A stretch of 64,000 bases of DNA from Tolypocladium sp. Sup5 PDA-1 (GCA_000750105.3 JPHH03000008.1:124001-188000); one strand, 5' to 3'; shown: positions 1 through 10,491, numbered from the stretch's first letter. Notes: generated by a model from the letters alone, not told the origin. Translations and numbers: made by a program.

Positions 1-110
1 GCACAATGGGCACAATGGGGGCGCGGGGCCTACATAAGGTGAATTATCACCGACCTATCCCAATCTGGCCTGTACGGTTCGTTCCGATGACATGGTTCAG
101 CTGCACCACA

Positions 111-202
111 TCCGTTGTGGTCTAGTGGCTATGATATTGCGCTTTCATGGTTAACTACCTGTAAGCACCGCAAGGATCGGGGTTCGATTCCCCGCAACGG
201 AG
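111..202 (+). tRNA. tRNA-Glu (anticodon TTC) with a 20-nt intron
   Basis: The acceptor stem TCCGTTG (111-117) pairs with CAACGGA (195-201), followed by discriminator G at 202. The anticodon stem TTGCG (137-141) pairs with CGCAA (169-173), and the loop gives anticodon TTC at 144-146. Between A147 and C168 lie 20 extra bases (148-167), the usual place for a nuclear tRNA intron, one base after the anticodon. The T-arm reads GGGGTTCGATTCCCC. A box (TGGTCTAGTGGC) and B box (GGTTCGATTCC) promoter elements are both present. Reads UUC glutamate decoding (GAA, wobble GAG). Confidence 0.93.
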
Positions 203-206
203 ATCA

Positions 207-213
207 TTTTTTT
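207..213 (+). terminator. Pol III oligo-T terminator of the tRNA gene
   Basis: A run of seven T starts five bases after the tRNA 3' end, the normal Pol III stop signal. Confidence 0.75.
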
Positions 214-395
214 GCTATTTCTATTGCCATAATATTCTTTTTGCTGCCATCTTCCCTCAACCTGCCTCGTCGGTGATGCGAGAGCGCAAGAGATCTAGGT
301 GGTTTCTTCATTTTATTTTTCGAGAGAGAGAATTTGAACTATATACCATCCGCTGAAAATCGGCATCTATCTTCTTCCTCTGGCTGCACTTCAGT

Positions 396-2162
396 TCACA
401 CTTTGAGCTCATCTCGAACAGTGGCATACTGCTCCATAATCACCCTCGCCTTCTCCTCGCTGCGCGGCTTAACGTCCACAGGAAACGGCGTCGGCTCCAG
501 AATCACATTCGAGTTGGTCGCCTGCGTGTCAAACGTCACGTCCTCGCCCGTCACGGGGCACTTCTTCAGCGACACGTCAAACCCCCAGCACACACGCGCC
601 GCGACCGTAAACATCTCATAGTCGGCGAGCGCCGGACCCAGGCACGTCCGTCGGCCCCAGCCAAAGGTGTGCATGGCCTTGCCCTCGCGGAGGTTCGGGT
701 ACCGCGAGAGCGGCGCCATGTACGTCGGCCAGCCGGGCTCAAGCCAGCGCTCCGGGTGGTAGGACTCGGGGTCCGGGTACGTTTCCGGGGCGCGGTTGAG
801 GTTCCTGATGAGGTGAGGCGTGAGCTTTGTTTGTTCCTGGGCATGTAGTGTCTGGCTAGTTACCATTCGCAGGCGAGGATGATGGTTCCCTTGTCGATGG
901 GGACGCCTCGATACCCGGATGGCGTCTCGCATTGGTGAGGGACGCCTTCACGTTGTTCATGATTCAGCAAGAGATCATGGTATAGGTCTTGAGCAAACTT
1001 ACCAAGCGGCACGGTAGATCTCCATCGTAACGTCTCCTTGACACAAGCCCGCACCGTGGGCAGCTGCGCATAGTCTTTCATGCCGGGCATACGGTCGCCG
1101 CAAACCCGATCAACCTCCTCCTGGATCTTCTTCAACCAGCCCGGATGCAGCGCCATGGCCATCACAAAGTACTGCAGCGGCCCGGCGACGGTGACGACGC
1201 CAACCATGCACTGGAACCCCAGCATGCACGCCGCAAACAGCTCGTCCTCGTCGCTCTGCTCCAGACTCGCGTTTCCTTCTGCGATGAGCTGGTCGCAGTA
1301 CCGGTGCGCCCACGTATCCCTCGGCAGATCCCCCGCGAGGTATCGCTTCTTGGCCACCCGGAGACTCTGCACCCACCACGCGCGCAGCCTGCCCTCGCGC
1401 GCGACCTCGTACCTGCGCCAGGGGTTGTAGCCGATGAGGTCGGCGACGTACCATATCGGCGTCACGGCGTTGACGATGGGGCCGCAGACGGACATTTGCG
1501 TGAGCGTCGCGAGGGCCTCGTCGCCGTAGCGCTTCCCCAGCGGGGCGTCGTCCCAGGAGAGCCTGCTCATGATGCGGCCCGTCAGCTCGCGCATGTTGGC
1601 GTGGAACCGGCACGGATCGACGAGCAGCGTGGCGAGATACCGCTGGACTTCCTGCTCGACGTGGCCGTGGTAGTGTTCCTGATGGGCCGCAGCCATGGCG
1701 GCGTGCACCCACTTGCGCTGCGTCCTCCACGTCTCTGCGCTCTGTCAACAGCACGAAGCTTCACACACTGACGAGAGGGGCCATACCGTTACGGTCCTGC
1801 AGCGCTACATACGTCGGCCCGATCTTGTGGTCAACGAGCGCCCGAATCTGCGCCCGGCCCGCAAAGTAGTTCCCCTGCTTGACCAGCAGCTCCGTTGCCA
1901 CGTCCTCGTCCGACACGACGACGAACTTCTGGCCCATCATGAACGTCTCGTAGATGGGCCCGTACGCGTCGGCCCATTCCTTGAACTTGAGCCATAGCGA
2001 GGTGCGCGGCAGGTCGTGGACGCGGCCGACGAGGGGGTATTGCCTGGGGCCGGGGAACCTGGCGGGCTTGCGGGAAGAGTTTGTGATGCGTTTGATGAAG
2101 GAGAGGAGGAGGCCTGGGAGCAGGATGATGCCCAGGTATAACGCGATCAGTGTGGCTTCCAT
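396..2162 (-). CDS. cytochrome P450 monooxygenase
   Basis: Heme-thiolate monooxygenase, probably ER-anchored. Four exons fit: 2162-1787, 1734-1003, 945-864 and 804-396, giving 532 aa. An N-terminal hydrophobic anchor is followed by a Pro-rich hinge (ARFPGPRQYPLVG). The ExxR motif is KETLRWR, the PERF-like motif is PERWLEPGW, and the heme loop is FGWGRRTCLG with the Cys ligand. The C-helix W-R-T-Q-R-K-W spans the first splice junction and supports it. Introns are 52, 57 and 59 nt, all GT-AG; the second is in frame, so an unspliced reading inserts 19 spurious residues. Oddity: the I-helix region (GFQCMVGVVTVAG) lacks the acidic residue of the usual AGxD/ETT oxygen-activation motif. The substrate and CYP family cannot be told from sequence. 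It stands next to housekeeping genes, so no pathway is implied. Confidence 0.9.
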
Positions 2163-2621
2163 GCTGCATTGACCGTCTCATGAACTGGATGTGACAAAGA
2201 TCACCATTGGACTCATCTCGGGGCAGGCCTGTGAGATATAAGTCTATCTATCCGCACTTCGCTACTCACCTTTCTCGGCCCCCAGCATCGACGTTACCCT
2301 GCACATCCACGACGCAGATGAGCCGCCCATATTCAAAGGGATTCAGGCGCGCGCCAAGATTCGGGGTCCAAGCAAGGCCAGAGGAGATTCATTGGTCAGT
2401 TGCTCTCGTCTTACATGCAGCAGCGCAGATTTGTGTTTCAGACACGATTGCCCGGTGGTTGCTTACGACCGGCATATGCAAGTGGTCACACTGGACGTGG
2501 CATAGACTAATAAGGAACATTGAGCAACGTCGGGATATGGGTGCTCCAATGATGGAGCCCGTAGTTCGGGGTGCCGTAATTGACTCTATCAGTATACTCG
2601 TATTCGACGCACTGCGTTCAT
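2163..2621. other. intergenic: P450 upstream region and CysRS 3' flank
   Basis: About 460 bp between the P450 start codon and the CysRS stop codon. Frames open here on the + strand continue into the antisense of CysRS and have no coding support. No further signal recognised. Confidence 0.6.
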
Positions 2622-5220
2622 CTACAGCCCTCCCTTGGCCTTTAGGTCCTCATGCGCCTTCTTCTGCTTCTCCCACAGCTTCTTCAGCGACTTCATCTGG
2701 CTCTTGGGCACGTCGCTCCCGTCCTTCATCTTCGTGGGCAGACCCTGCTCGTCCCATGCGCTATACCGTTCATCACTCTTGTACATCTCCTCCGGCGGTA
2801 CCTTGGCCTTTTCCCTGGCCTCCTGCTCTGCCTTCTCCCGAGCTAGCCTAGCCTCCTCCTTCTTCTTGGCCTTTTCTGCTTCGCGCGCTGCCTTCTCCTC
2901 GCGGGCGGCGATGAGCTCTGCGGCGGGGATAAACTTGATGAGTGACGGCTGATTATCGGGCCGATCATCCAAGTAAACGCCCAGGTTGGTGAGATCGTGA
3001 TCACGGATCTGGTCGGTAATGGCAAGAACGTTTTTCTTGGTCTCCGGTGTCTGCGCGGAGACGACGCGGCGGAGCTCGTCGCGGATTTGAGACACAGCAC
3101 GCAGATACGGCAGCGCGAGCTTCTCAATGTCGCGAGAGCCGCTGGACGCAATCGACTCGAATTCCTTGGCGGGGTCTTGGGCAAGGAGAGCGGAGATCGC
3201 TTCGCTGGAAAGAGACAGATTTGTGACATCCGCCTTGACTTTGTCAAGCACGGTGGCGTAAGGCTGCACCGCCGTCTTCGGGTCGACGTCTGCCGAGATG
3301 GCTGAAGCCCATCCAAGGCCGTTGTATGGGACGTTGGCGTTGGCGTCCAAGCCGAAAATCCCAACCATCTTGGTGATCCATCTGGCGATGGCCTCGACTT
3401 CGGCGAGGTCGACGTCCTTGTTGTCCTTCAGGTAGACGTTGGTAGTGTTTACCAACTTGAGTATGACGAGCATTGCTCGCGGGGTATCAAAAGAGTTGAC
3501 CAGCGCCGACTCAACCTCCTTCTTCGCCTGCTCGAGGTCGGCGACAAGGCCAGTGGCTGGCTTGCCTTCGCTGATGGACAGGGACTTGACGCCATCGCTG
3601 ACGCCCGCCTCTGCCAGCCAAGACTTTGTGTTTGTGAAAAAGTTCTACCAAAGTTAGTGGCGATCAGCGAACCGGGGGCTGAAGATGATTCTTACGCTGA
3701 CGGTGCTCTCCCAGTTGTCCGACTGGGCTCTCATGTCGGGCGAGATCTCCACGCCGTCGTTCCACTTGCCCATCAAGAAGACGATTCGCATGCTTCTGGC
3801 CGTGTAGTTGGTCGACAGAGCGTCGTGGATCGTCTGGAAATTCTTGAGGGACTTGGACATCTTGGACCCTGATATCGAGAGATGACCCATGTGCATGAAG
3901 TAGTTCACCCAGGTGTGCTCGCCTTTGCCGTGCTCGCAAAAGTACGCCTCGCTCTGCGCCAGCTCGTTGTCGTGGTGCGGGAAGGCGAGATCGATGCCAC
4001 CAGAGTGAATGTCCATCCGAGAGCCGAGAATGTCTGAGGCCATGACCGAGCACTCAATGTGCCAGCCAGGTCTGCCCTCGCCCCATGGGCTGGGCCAGAA
4101 AGGCTCTCCAGCTTTGGATTTCTTCCAAAGGGCAAAGTCGCCAGCGCCTCTCTTACCGCCAAGGTTCTTGGATAGCGAGCCTTCGCCTTCCTCCTGGAGG
4201 GACTTGTCGTTTCTGCTATCTGGTCGCAGGCGGGCGTAGGTGTTTCCGGCCTTTTCGAAGGCGGCAATGTCAAAGTAGACGGAGCCCTCAGCCTCGTATG
4301 CGAAGCCCTTCTTGACCACTCGGTCCACAAAGTCGACAATCTGAGGGACGTACTCTGTGACTCTTGTGATGACGTCTGGTCTCAGCACGTTCAAGTTGTC
4401 CATGTCCTCCATGAACAAAGCTTCCATGCCCTTGGTGAGATCGGTAAACATGGTTTGGTCCCGGGTATCGATGGTCTCCTTGTACAGGGAGTCGAGGTAC
4501 GGGAGGAGGATCTCGTCGGCGCCAGGGAAGATGGCGTCCTGCTTCATAGCCTGCGCCGCAGCATCCATGTTGCTGATGTGCATCTTGATCTTGGCTTCTC
4601 CATCACCGGGCTTGCCCTCGCCGGACAGCGTGCCTCCTGCCAAGACCTTGCCGTACGCAGCATCTCGTCGAGCCGCATAGTTTGCCTCGTCCAGTTGCGC
4701 ACCCTCCTCCACAAGCAACGGCAAGCTGCTTGCAGCATAAGCCCGAAACGCAGCAAGCGCCAATGCCCTAAGCTCCTCCTTGGAGTATGTCTTCTTCTTC
4801 TCGAGCTCGAGCAATCGCTGTCGTCGCGCCTTGATGATGATCTACAGGACGTTAGAGCCAGTGGATCGGCCACGCAACAGAAGTCACACTTACCTTGTCA
4901 TCCACGTCAGTCATGTTCATGACGAACTTGACCTTGAAGCCAAAGTAGTGCATCAAGATGCGCCGGATGATATCGGTCGAGACGTAGTTGCGCGCATGGC
5001 CCAAGTGGCTCTTGTCATAGACTGTCGGTCCGCAGACGTACCACGACACCTTGCCGGGTTCGATGGGCGCAAACGGCACGGGGGCGCCGGGCTGCAGCGA
5101 GTTGTGGACCTTTAGTGACTCCATGGCGACGGCGACGGAGGAGTATCTTCGATATACGAGGGTGTTCGCGGTGACGGTAATTGAGGGCCTGGGTCGGGAG
5201 AGAGCGCGCAGGAGATTCAT
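2622..5220 (-). CDS. cysteinyl-tRNA synthetase (cytosolic/mitochondrial)
   Basis: Class I aminoacyl-tRNA synthetase that charges tRNA-Cys. Three exons, 5220-4894, 4841-3696 and 3644-2622, give 831 aa; introns are 52 and 51 nt. The signature HIGH variant is SHLGHARN (HLGH at residues 72-75), just after the zinc-site segment YVCGPTVYDK (Cys63). The second catalytic motif is SGSKMSKSLKNF near residue 436. The zinc/adenylate region FPHHDNELAQSEA is present, and the C-terminus is a long Lys/Glu-rich charged tail typical of eukaryotic CysRS. The first 30 residues are rich in Arg/Ser/Thr without acids (RALSRPRPS, YRRYSS), like a mitochondrial presequence, and Met33 (MESLKVHNS) begins the conserved core, so one gene may supply both compartments by alternative starts. 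It shares a promoter gap with Trm61. Confidence 0.95.
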
Positions 5221-5587
5221 TCAGAGCGGTAGGAGACGAGGAAGAGAGAGAAGGGAGGGGGGCGACGAGGGCATCACCGTCGAGCCAACTTGGATGCCCA
5301 GGGTTGAGTCAATGCCGGTTGAGTTGTTGGAGTTGAGTCACCACCAGCGCAAGGGAGGTCGAAAAGTCCAACACAGAAGGGATGGCACCCGAGCTTCCCC
5401 CCGCCTTGGGCGCTTTCAGCAGGTCGCTGCAGCGCCATGGGTCCCCTGTTGTGCCCCTCACTAAAAAAATCACAGTGGGTCCTCATTGTACATGGACGGC
5501 CCGTGAGTGGAAGTTTTTTTGAAGCTTCAAAACGACATCACCAACGCCTCGCAACCAGCATTGGCGAGCCTCGGCACCAGAAGCGTC
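5221..5587. promoter_or_regulatory. divergent CysRS/TRM61 promoter with two Gcn4/Cpc1-type sites
   Basis: A 367-bp gap between two divergent start codons. The sequence TGAGTCA occurs at 5305-5311 and again at 5334-5340, 29 bp apart. This is the reverse complement of TGACTCA, the consensus of the bZIP activator Gcn4/Cpc1. Both sites lie about 85-120 bp upstream of the CysRS ATG. That aminoacyl-tRNA synthetase genes are Gcn4/Cpc1 targets is known for fungi; use here is inference. Confidence 0.55.
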
Positions 5588-7084
5588 ATGTCGAAAGCGT
5601 CGCCGTTCCTGGAGCCGGGTCTCAAGACCTCTCCAAACACCCTCGCAATCGTCAGCCTGTCGCGCGACAACTTCCAACCCATAACCCTCAAGCAGTCCAC
5701 CGGGGCCGTCGACGGATACGCCGAAGGCGCAACATTGAACACGAGATTCGGCTCATTCCCGCACTCGACATTGCTCGATATACCATGGGGGTCGCAAGTT
5801 CGAGCCTCAGTGGTAGATACGGGGTCCAGAGGGCGCAAACGGAGACGGGACGAGGTGGAAAGCGAGGACACGCCCATCCCCAGCCAAGACGAAGGCGACG
5901 ACAAGGCCACGCCATCTTCTCTCGCCAAGGCCGTTGTCGCATCGAGCGGCTTCGTCTACATCCTGCGACCGACCCCTGAGCTGTGGACAAGCAGCTTGCC
6001 TCACAGAACCCAGGTTGTCTACACCCCAGATTACAGCTACATTCTCCAGCGCATCCGTGCCAGGCCGGGCTCGAGGATAATAGAGGCCGGCGCCGGTAGT
6101 GGAAGCTTCACGCACGCCTCAGCTCGAGCCGTTTATAATGGGTATCCTCGCAATGTCGCCGAAAAGAAGGGCAAAGTGTTCAGTTTCGAATTTCACGAAC
6201 CCCGATACGAGAAGATGCAGGAGGAGATCAAGAACCATTCGCTCGAGGGCCTTGTCCACATTACGCATCGAGACGTATACCGAGATGGATTCTCGATAGA
6301 TGGAAAGTCTCCCGAAGCGACGGCCGTCTTCCTGGATCTGCCCGCCCCGTGGGAGGCGCTGCACCACCTGTCGAGACGAAAGATCCAAAAGGGGGGCAAG
6401 GAGGACGAGAACGATGGCAGCTGGGAATCGCCACTGGACCCGAAGCAGAGCGTCTACATCTGCACCTTTTCCCCCTGCATCGAGCAGGTTACCCGAACCG
6501 TGACGGAGATGCGGACTCTTGGCTGGACGGACATTGACATGGTCGAGATTGCCCACAAGCGATTCACTGTGATGCGGGAGCGCGTTGGCGTCAATTTGCC
6601 CAGCGAAAGGGGTTTCAACCCGACGCCGGCAGATGTCAACGAAGCCGTGAAGAAGCTCAAGAGCGACATAAGGAGGACTCTGGATTTCCACAAGGCACAG
6701 CAATCGCGGCCAGACTCCGAGGCCTCAGATTCCAAGATGGATGTCGATGAACAGGCACCAAATGGATCATCAAAGCCAACACCCAATGGCAAGGGAGCTA
6801 CAGAAGCGGACGAGGAGCCGACGTTCTTGCAGGGCCGTATTGTCCATCGTACTGAGACGGAGCTCAAGACTCACACGTCGTACCTTGTATTTGCCATCTT
6901 ACCGCCGGATTGGGACGACGATGCGGAGGCGGCAGCCTTGGCTAAGTGGCCGTGTGGGAAAGAGAGCAAGACGATTGGAAATATCGACAAGCAGGCGCGG
7001 AAGCAGGAGAAGCGGGAGTTGCTGGCGTCAAAGACAAAGAAGAAGCGAGTGGATTATACCCAGGCGCCGGCATCAAAGTCATGA
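5588..7084 (+). CDS. tRNA (adenine-58-N1)-methyltransferase catalytic subunit (Trm61/Gcd14)
   Basis: SAM-dependent catalytic subunit of the nuclear Trm6-Trm61 complex, which makes m1A58 in the T-loop of tRNAs, including initiator tRNA-Met. Single exon, 498 aa from the ATG at 5588; an in-frame ATG at 5507 would add 27 residues with no family look, so the downstream start is preferred. The N-terminal barrel-like part includes LSRDNFQPITL and GFVYILRPTPELW. SAM motif I is IIEAGAGSGSFTHA, the acidic loop is FSFEFHEPRYEKM, and the catalytic motif FLDLPAPWEAL follows. The C-terminal part has a Ser/Pro/Asp-rich insertion (SRPDSEASDSKMDVDE) and ends in a Lys-rich tail, plausible for nuclear localisation. 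The neighbouring divergent CysRS gene also acts on tRNA. Confidence 0.93.
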   Translation: MSKASPFLEPGLKTSPNTLAIVSLSRDNFQPITLKQSTGAVDGYAEGATLNTRFGSFPHSTLLDIPWGSQVRASVVDTGSRGRKRRRDEVESEDTPIPSQDEGDDKATPSSLAKAVVASSGFVYILRPTPELWTSSLPHRTQVVYTPDYSYILQRIRARPGSRIIEAGAGSGSFTHASARAVYNGYPRNVAEKKGKVFSFEFHEPRYEKMQEEIKNHSLEGLVHITHRDVYRDGFSIDGKSPEATAVFLDLPAPWEALHHLSRRKIQKGGKEDENDGSWESPLDPKQSVYICTFSPCIEQVTRTVTEMRTLGWTDIDMVEIAHKRFTVMRERVGVNLPSERGFNPTPADVNEAVKKLKSDIRRTLDFHKAQQSRPDSEASDSKMDVDEQAPNGSSKPTPNGKGATEADEEPTFLQGRIVHRTETELKTHTSYLVFAILPPDWDDDAEAAALAKWPCGKESKTIGNIDKQARKQEKRELLASKTKKKRVDYTQAPASKS

Positions 7085-7172
7085 GGCGTCGCAAATAACA
7101 CATTATCTGTTCAGCCCTACGTGTTCAGCTGCTCTCTGTTCCTACGCTACTGCAATATCGAGATTTCCCAGG

Positions 7173-8732
7173 CTAATCGTCCTGGACGCGGACGACGACC
7201 TTTTTCTTCGCCTTGCCGTCGGCGTAGTACTTGATCACCTCGATCAACGCCTCCCACCCGGTTCCGCCGTACACTTCGATTTCTACGGGGGTGATTGTGC
7301 CCTCGGCAATGTGACCCGCGAGAACGGGAGTCCACTTGGCAGTCTCCTCGGTAACATGCTTGCCGATGTCCCCGTCGCGACCAAGCTCTCCGAACCTGAC
7401 ACGGTACTCCTTAACGCCGTGCGGAGCCGTGTACTGGCCCCTATATGGATGTTAGCCGTCCCGAAGAGCCGTCAAGACAGTAGGTGAACTGGGCAACCGC
7501 AAGAGCGGGAGGATACTCACGCAACGTCCGTGGTGGTAAAGTACTTGGTGCCCGCGCTCGACTGCTCCAATATCTTGAACGCCGCCTCGTGTGCGAGGGC
7601 ACTTGCGTCAAAGACAACGACGAACTTTCCGCCGGTGATGGACTTTACCTCAGCAGCTTGGTCCACAGGCGTGGCACGGTTGTTGAACGTCGCATCCGCG
7701 CCGCTAGCAAGCACTTTCTGTTATATTGTCAGCGTCCAATTCCGCTTGAGCCTTACTCTTTGCGCACACGCATATCTCTATTTGTACTCGCCGTAGGCCT
7801 ACCTTTTCGTCTCGGATGAAAGTGGAATATAGGGAACTCAGGGAATAGAGAGGGAGCAGAGGGAACAGAGGGGGCAGATGGTATAGAAAAAGTACTCGGG
7901 TTCGACCTGCCCGTGAGTGAAAACAGAGATGTGCGTGTGCAAATAGTAAAACTCTTCTGCTTAAGGGCAGGGGTCAGGCGTACAGAAGAATTCGACGCTG
8001 AGCATGAGGCTGCGACTTTGTATCCGCATGCTCGAGCAATCTGAAAGATGTCAGTGTCTTGAGCGTGGAGTCGGCTATGGAGGACATACCTGGATCCCGA
8101 AATGGCCAACCGTGCCGCTGCCGCCGAGGATGACGAGCCACTCATCACGCTCGGGGACCTTTGTCCCAGCCTCGGGCAAAGTGCCATTGGCGCCAACAAT
8201 GACACCGAACGCGGCGGTCTGAAGAAGTGTTAGCATCGACTGCGTTGGGAGTCAGGCCAGTATCATGGCGAAGCATACCAAGACGCCAACGCCGGTGGCG
8301 GCAGCCTGCTCAGCGGAGATGTTACCACTCTTCTTAAACACCGACGCCTCGTCAACCAGAAACGTCTCCTGGAACGGCGAACACAGGTTCTGCCCCAGGT
8401 TGCACGAGGCATAGACGACGTCGCCCTTACTCAGCCTGGTGCACTGGCTGCCCGTTTCAACAACCACGCCGCTGAAGTCTGAGCCCAGTACGGCAGGCAT
8501 TCCCATGGTGAGGATGCCAGTCTGCTGCATAAAGACCTCGCTGCGAGACGGGCATGAGCAGATATACATAGAAAGCCCGGGAACGGTATAGGGTAGCTTA
8601 CACTGGGTTGATGGCGACGAAGATGGGCTTCACCACCGCCTGCTTGGGGCCAGGTGTCGAGCGCGGGAGGTTGTCGACGATCTTGAAGGGATCGGCCGGC
8701 TTTTCTACCAAGAGTCCTTTCTGAGTAGCCAT
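7173..8732 (-). CDS. medium-chain dehydrogenase/reductase (zinc-binding/enoyl-reductase-like oxidoreductase)
   Basis: NAD(P)H-dependent oxidoreductase of the MDR superfamily. Six exons fit: 8732-8602, 8540-8279, 8218-8090, 8040-7984, 7717-7521 and 7440-7173, giving 347 aa. The N-terminal GroES-like half contains AINPVEVFMQQTG and VLGSDFSGVVVETG. The Rossmann half begins with the nucleotide motif ILGGSGTVGHFGIQIAR and continues CGYKVAASCS and LASGADATF. The catalytic-zinc GHE motif of classical alcohol dehydrogenases is not seen, so this resembles the quinone/enoyl-reductase branch. Intron lengths are 61, 60, 49, 266 and 80 nt; the 266-nt intron (7718-7983) is unusually long for this window and carries a purine-rich repeat. 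Related proteins include stand-alone enoyl reductases of polyketide clusters, but no synthase lies nearby. Substrate unknown. Confidence 0.85.
7824..7880 (+). repeat. purine-rich imperfect repeat inside an intron
   Basis: Repeated variants of AGGGAA/AGAGGGAGCAG on the + strand, pyrimidine-rich on the transcribed strand, within the 266-nt intron of the MDR oxidoreductase gene. Confidence 0.6.
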
Positions 8733-9531
8733 GGTGATGGTAGTGGATATGGATGAGGTCTCTCAGGAGGATGGGAACGAGATCGGTGACGGAGGTTGAG
8801 TAATGAGGCACTCGCCAGCGAGGACCCCTCTTTACATATCAAGACTGCTATAGACACATGCAAGACGGGACGTCAGCCGTTAAATCCGAATCGATATCTG
8901 GTTCTCGCCCGGGTTGTGGCGTCTGGCATCGAAGGCAGACCATGGCCGCGTCAGTCGGCGTACCGCCAATAGCAAGTAGCACTGCACTGCAAGCGACCAG
9001 AGATGCAGCCACCTAGCCGTCAACTAGTACATCACTTCTGCATAGCTGGCAGGAAGCGTGCCATCGCAAGGCCTGGTATCGCCCAAAGAGCGACAAGGCG
9101 AGTGGATGGAGGTCGAGCGAAGCCGAGGAAGGTTAACCAGCCGTGAAGCTTGCTCGGATGGTTTCCCGCCCAGATGCCAACATGATGAAGCAGCAGCTCG
9201 TTCTAATGCCATGACTTGATTCACTCGAACCGACGGAACAGACCCAACGCGCCACCGCCACTGAGCTCCTCAACGGTCCGGCAGCTGAGCATATCGGCTC
9301 AGCTCGTATCCAACGCGAGCCCGCCTCAGTGAATCGCAGCTTGCAGGTGGTTGCCCCGGAGAAACAGTTCACCCGGCGACCCACCGCCAGCCGCGCCAAA
9401 CGTGGGGCAGCTGTGCCTGTACCAGCCGTCAATCCTCACCACCTCATTCGGCGCCTCGTCACTTTTTCAACCCACCCACCACCGAAGCTCCTGCACCCGC
9501 GAAGACAGCCTCACGCTCGCGAACCGCAACC
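8733..9531. other. divergent intergenic region, MDR oxidoreductase / SmD3
   Basis: About 800 bp between two divergent start codons; it must hold both promoters. Short open frames are present without coding character. No specific element recognised. Confidence 0.5.
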
Positions 9532-10076
9532 ATGACTTCCACGATCGGGGTCCCAATCAAGCTCCTTCACGAGGCCCAGGTTCGTGCCTCCCCGATGCTC
9601 CTGCTTTTGCCTCTGCGCGAAACGCGCGACGCAAGAGCCAAGCACAACAAGAAACGCAGCTGCTAACTGCTCCTCGCCAGGGCCACATCGTGACCGTCGA
9701 GATGACCAACGGCAACGCCTACCGCGGCAAGCTCCTTGACGGTATGCTGCTCTTGCCCCTGCCTTTTGCCTCCATCCCTTACCCTCGTGCGTGCGCTGCA
9801 CAAAAGAAGAGGTTGCTAACTGTCGTCGCGTCAATAGCCGAGGACAACATGAACGTGCAGCTCAAGGACATCACCGTCACCGCCCGCGACGGACGCGTCT
9901 CCCACCTCGACCAGGTGTACATCCGCGGCTCGCACATCCGATTCTTCATCATCCCGGACATGCTGCGCAACGCGCCCATGTTCCGCGCCCGCAACGTTCG
10001 CGGCCGCGGCGTCGGACTGGCTCGCGGACGCGCTACCGTTAGCCGTGCTAGAGCCACGGGCCGCGGTGGTCGCTAG
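9532..10076 (+). CDS. small nuclear ribonucleoprotein Sm D3
   Basis: Core Sm protein of the spliceosomal snRNPs; pairs with SmB in the heptameric ring. Three exons, 9532-9579, 9681-9741 and 9838-10076, give 115 aa. The Sm1 motif includes GHIVTVEMTNGNAYRGKL, and the Sm2 part includes HLDQVYIRGSHIRFFIIPD; MTSTIGVPIKLLHEAQ is the typical SmD3 start. The tail is Arg/Gly-rich (RNVRGRGVGLARGR, ending ATGRGGR), the kind of segment that is arginine-methylated in Sm proteins. Introns of 100 and 96 nt interrupt the Sm fold. An RG-rich open segment about 260 bp downstream may be an alternative last exon. Confidence 0.93.
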
Positions 10077-10333
10077 GACGAGACCACCGAAGGTACCTCA
10101 GGCACCAGGTAAATAGCTGCCTTTCTGGGGATGTTTTGCGTGTGTGATTCTTTTTTGGCGTTCCGGAACTCGGAATACGGATCTCCCCCTGATGGAGGGA
10201 TGAAAAACAATTTTGGACGAATTTCATGACGGATGGCACCCTTGCCCTTCCAGACTTCCCTCCCAGGCACCTCGCCGTGATACATGTGTTCCCAAAACAA
10301 AACCGATGACTGACGTCGTGAATCAACACAGAG

Positions 10334-10491
10334 CTTTTGCGATTGCACGCGGCGCTCGCCCCTCGCGCGGCAACGCCTTCGCTGGCCAGGGAACTGGCCG
10401 TGGCGGCGGCAACGCAGCTGGCAACAACCCTGGCGGCTTCCCTGCGACCGCCCCAGGAAACAACCCCGGTGGCAACAACGCCAACCACTAG
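10334..10491 (+). other. possible alternative RG-rich last exon of SmD3
   Basis: After a possible acceptor (ACACAGAG ending at 10333), one frame reads FAIARGARPSRGNAFAGQ and then Gly/Asn/Pro-rich sequence to a stop at 10491. The composition matches Sm-protein tails. A donor inside the last SmD3 codons (GTGGTC or GTCGCT near 10062-10068, before the TAG) would join it in frame, but neither donor is a strong match, so the main transcript probably ends at 10076. Confidence 0.35.

Noticed and set aside
5507..5587. Upstream in-frame ATG of Trm61/Gcd14
   Set aside because: The extra 27 residues show no family character; MSKASPF at 5588 is the better start.
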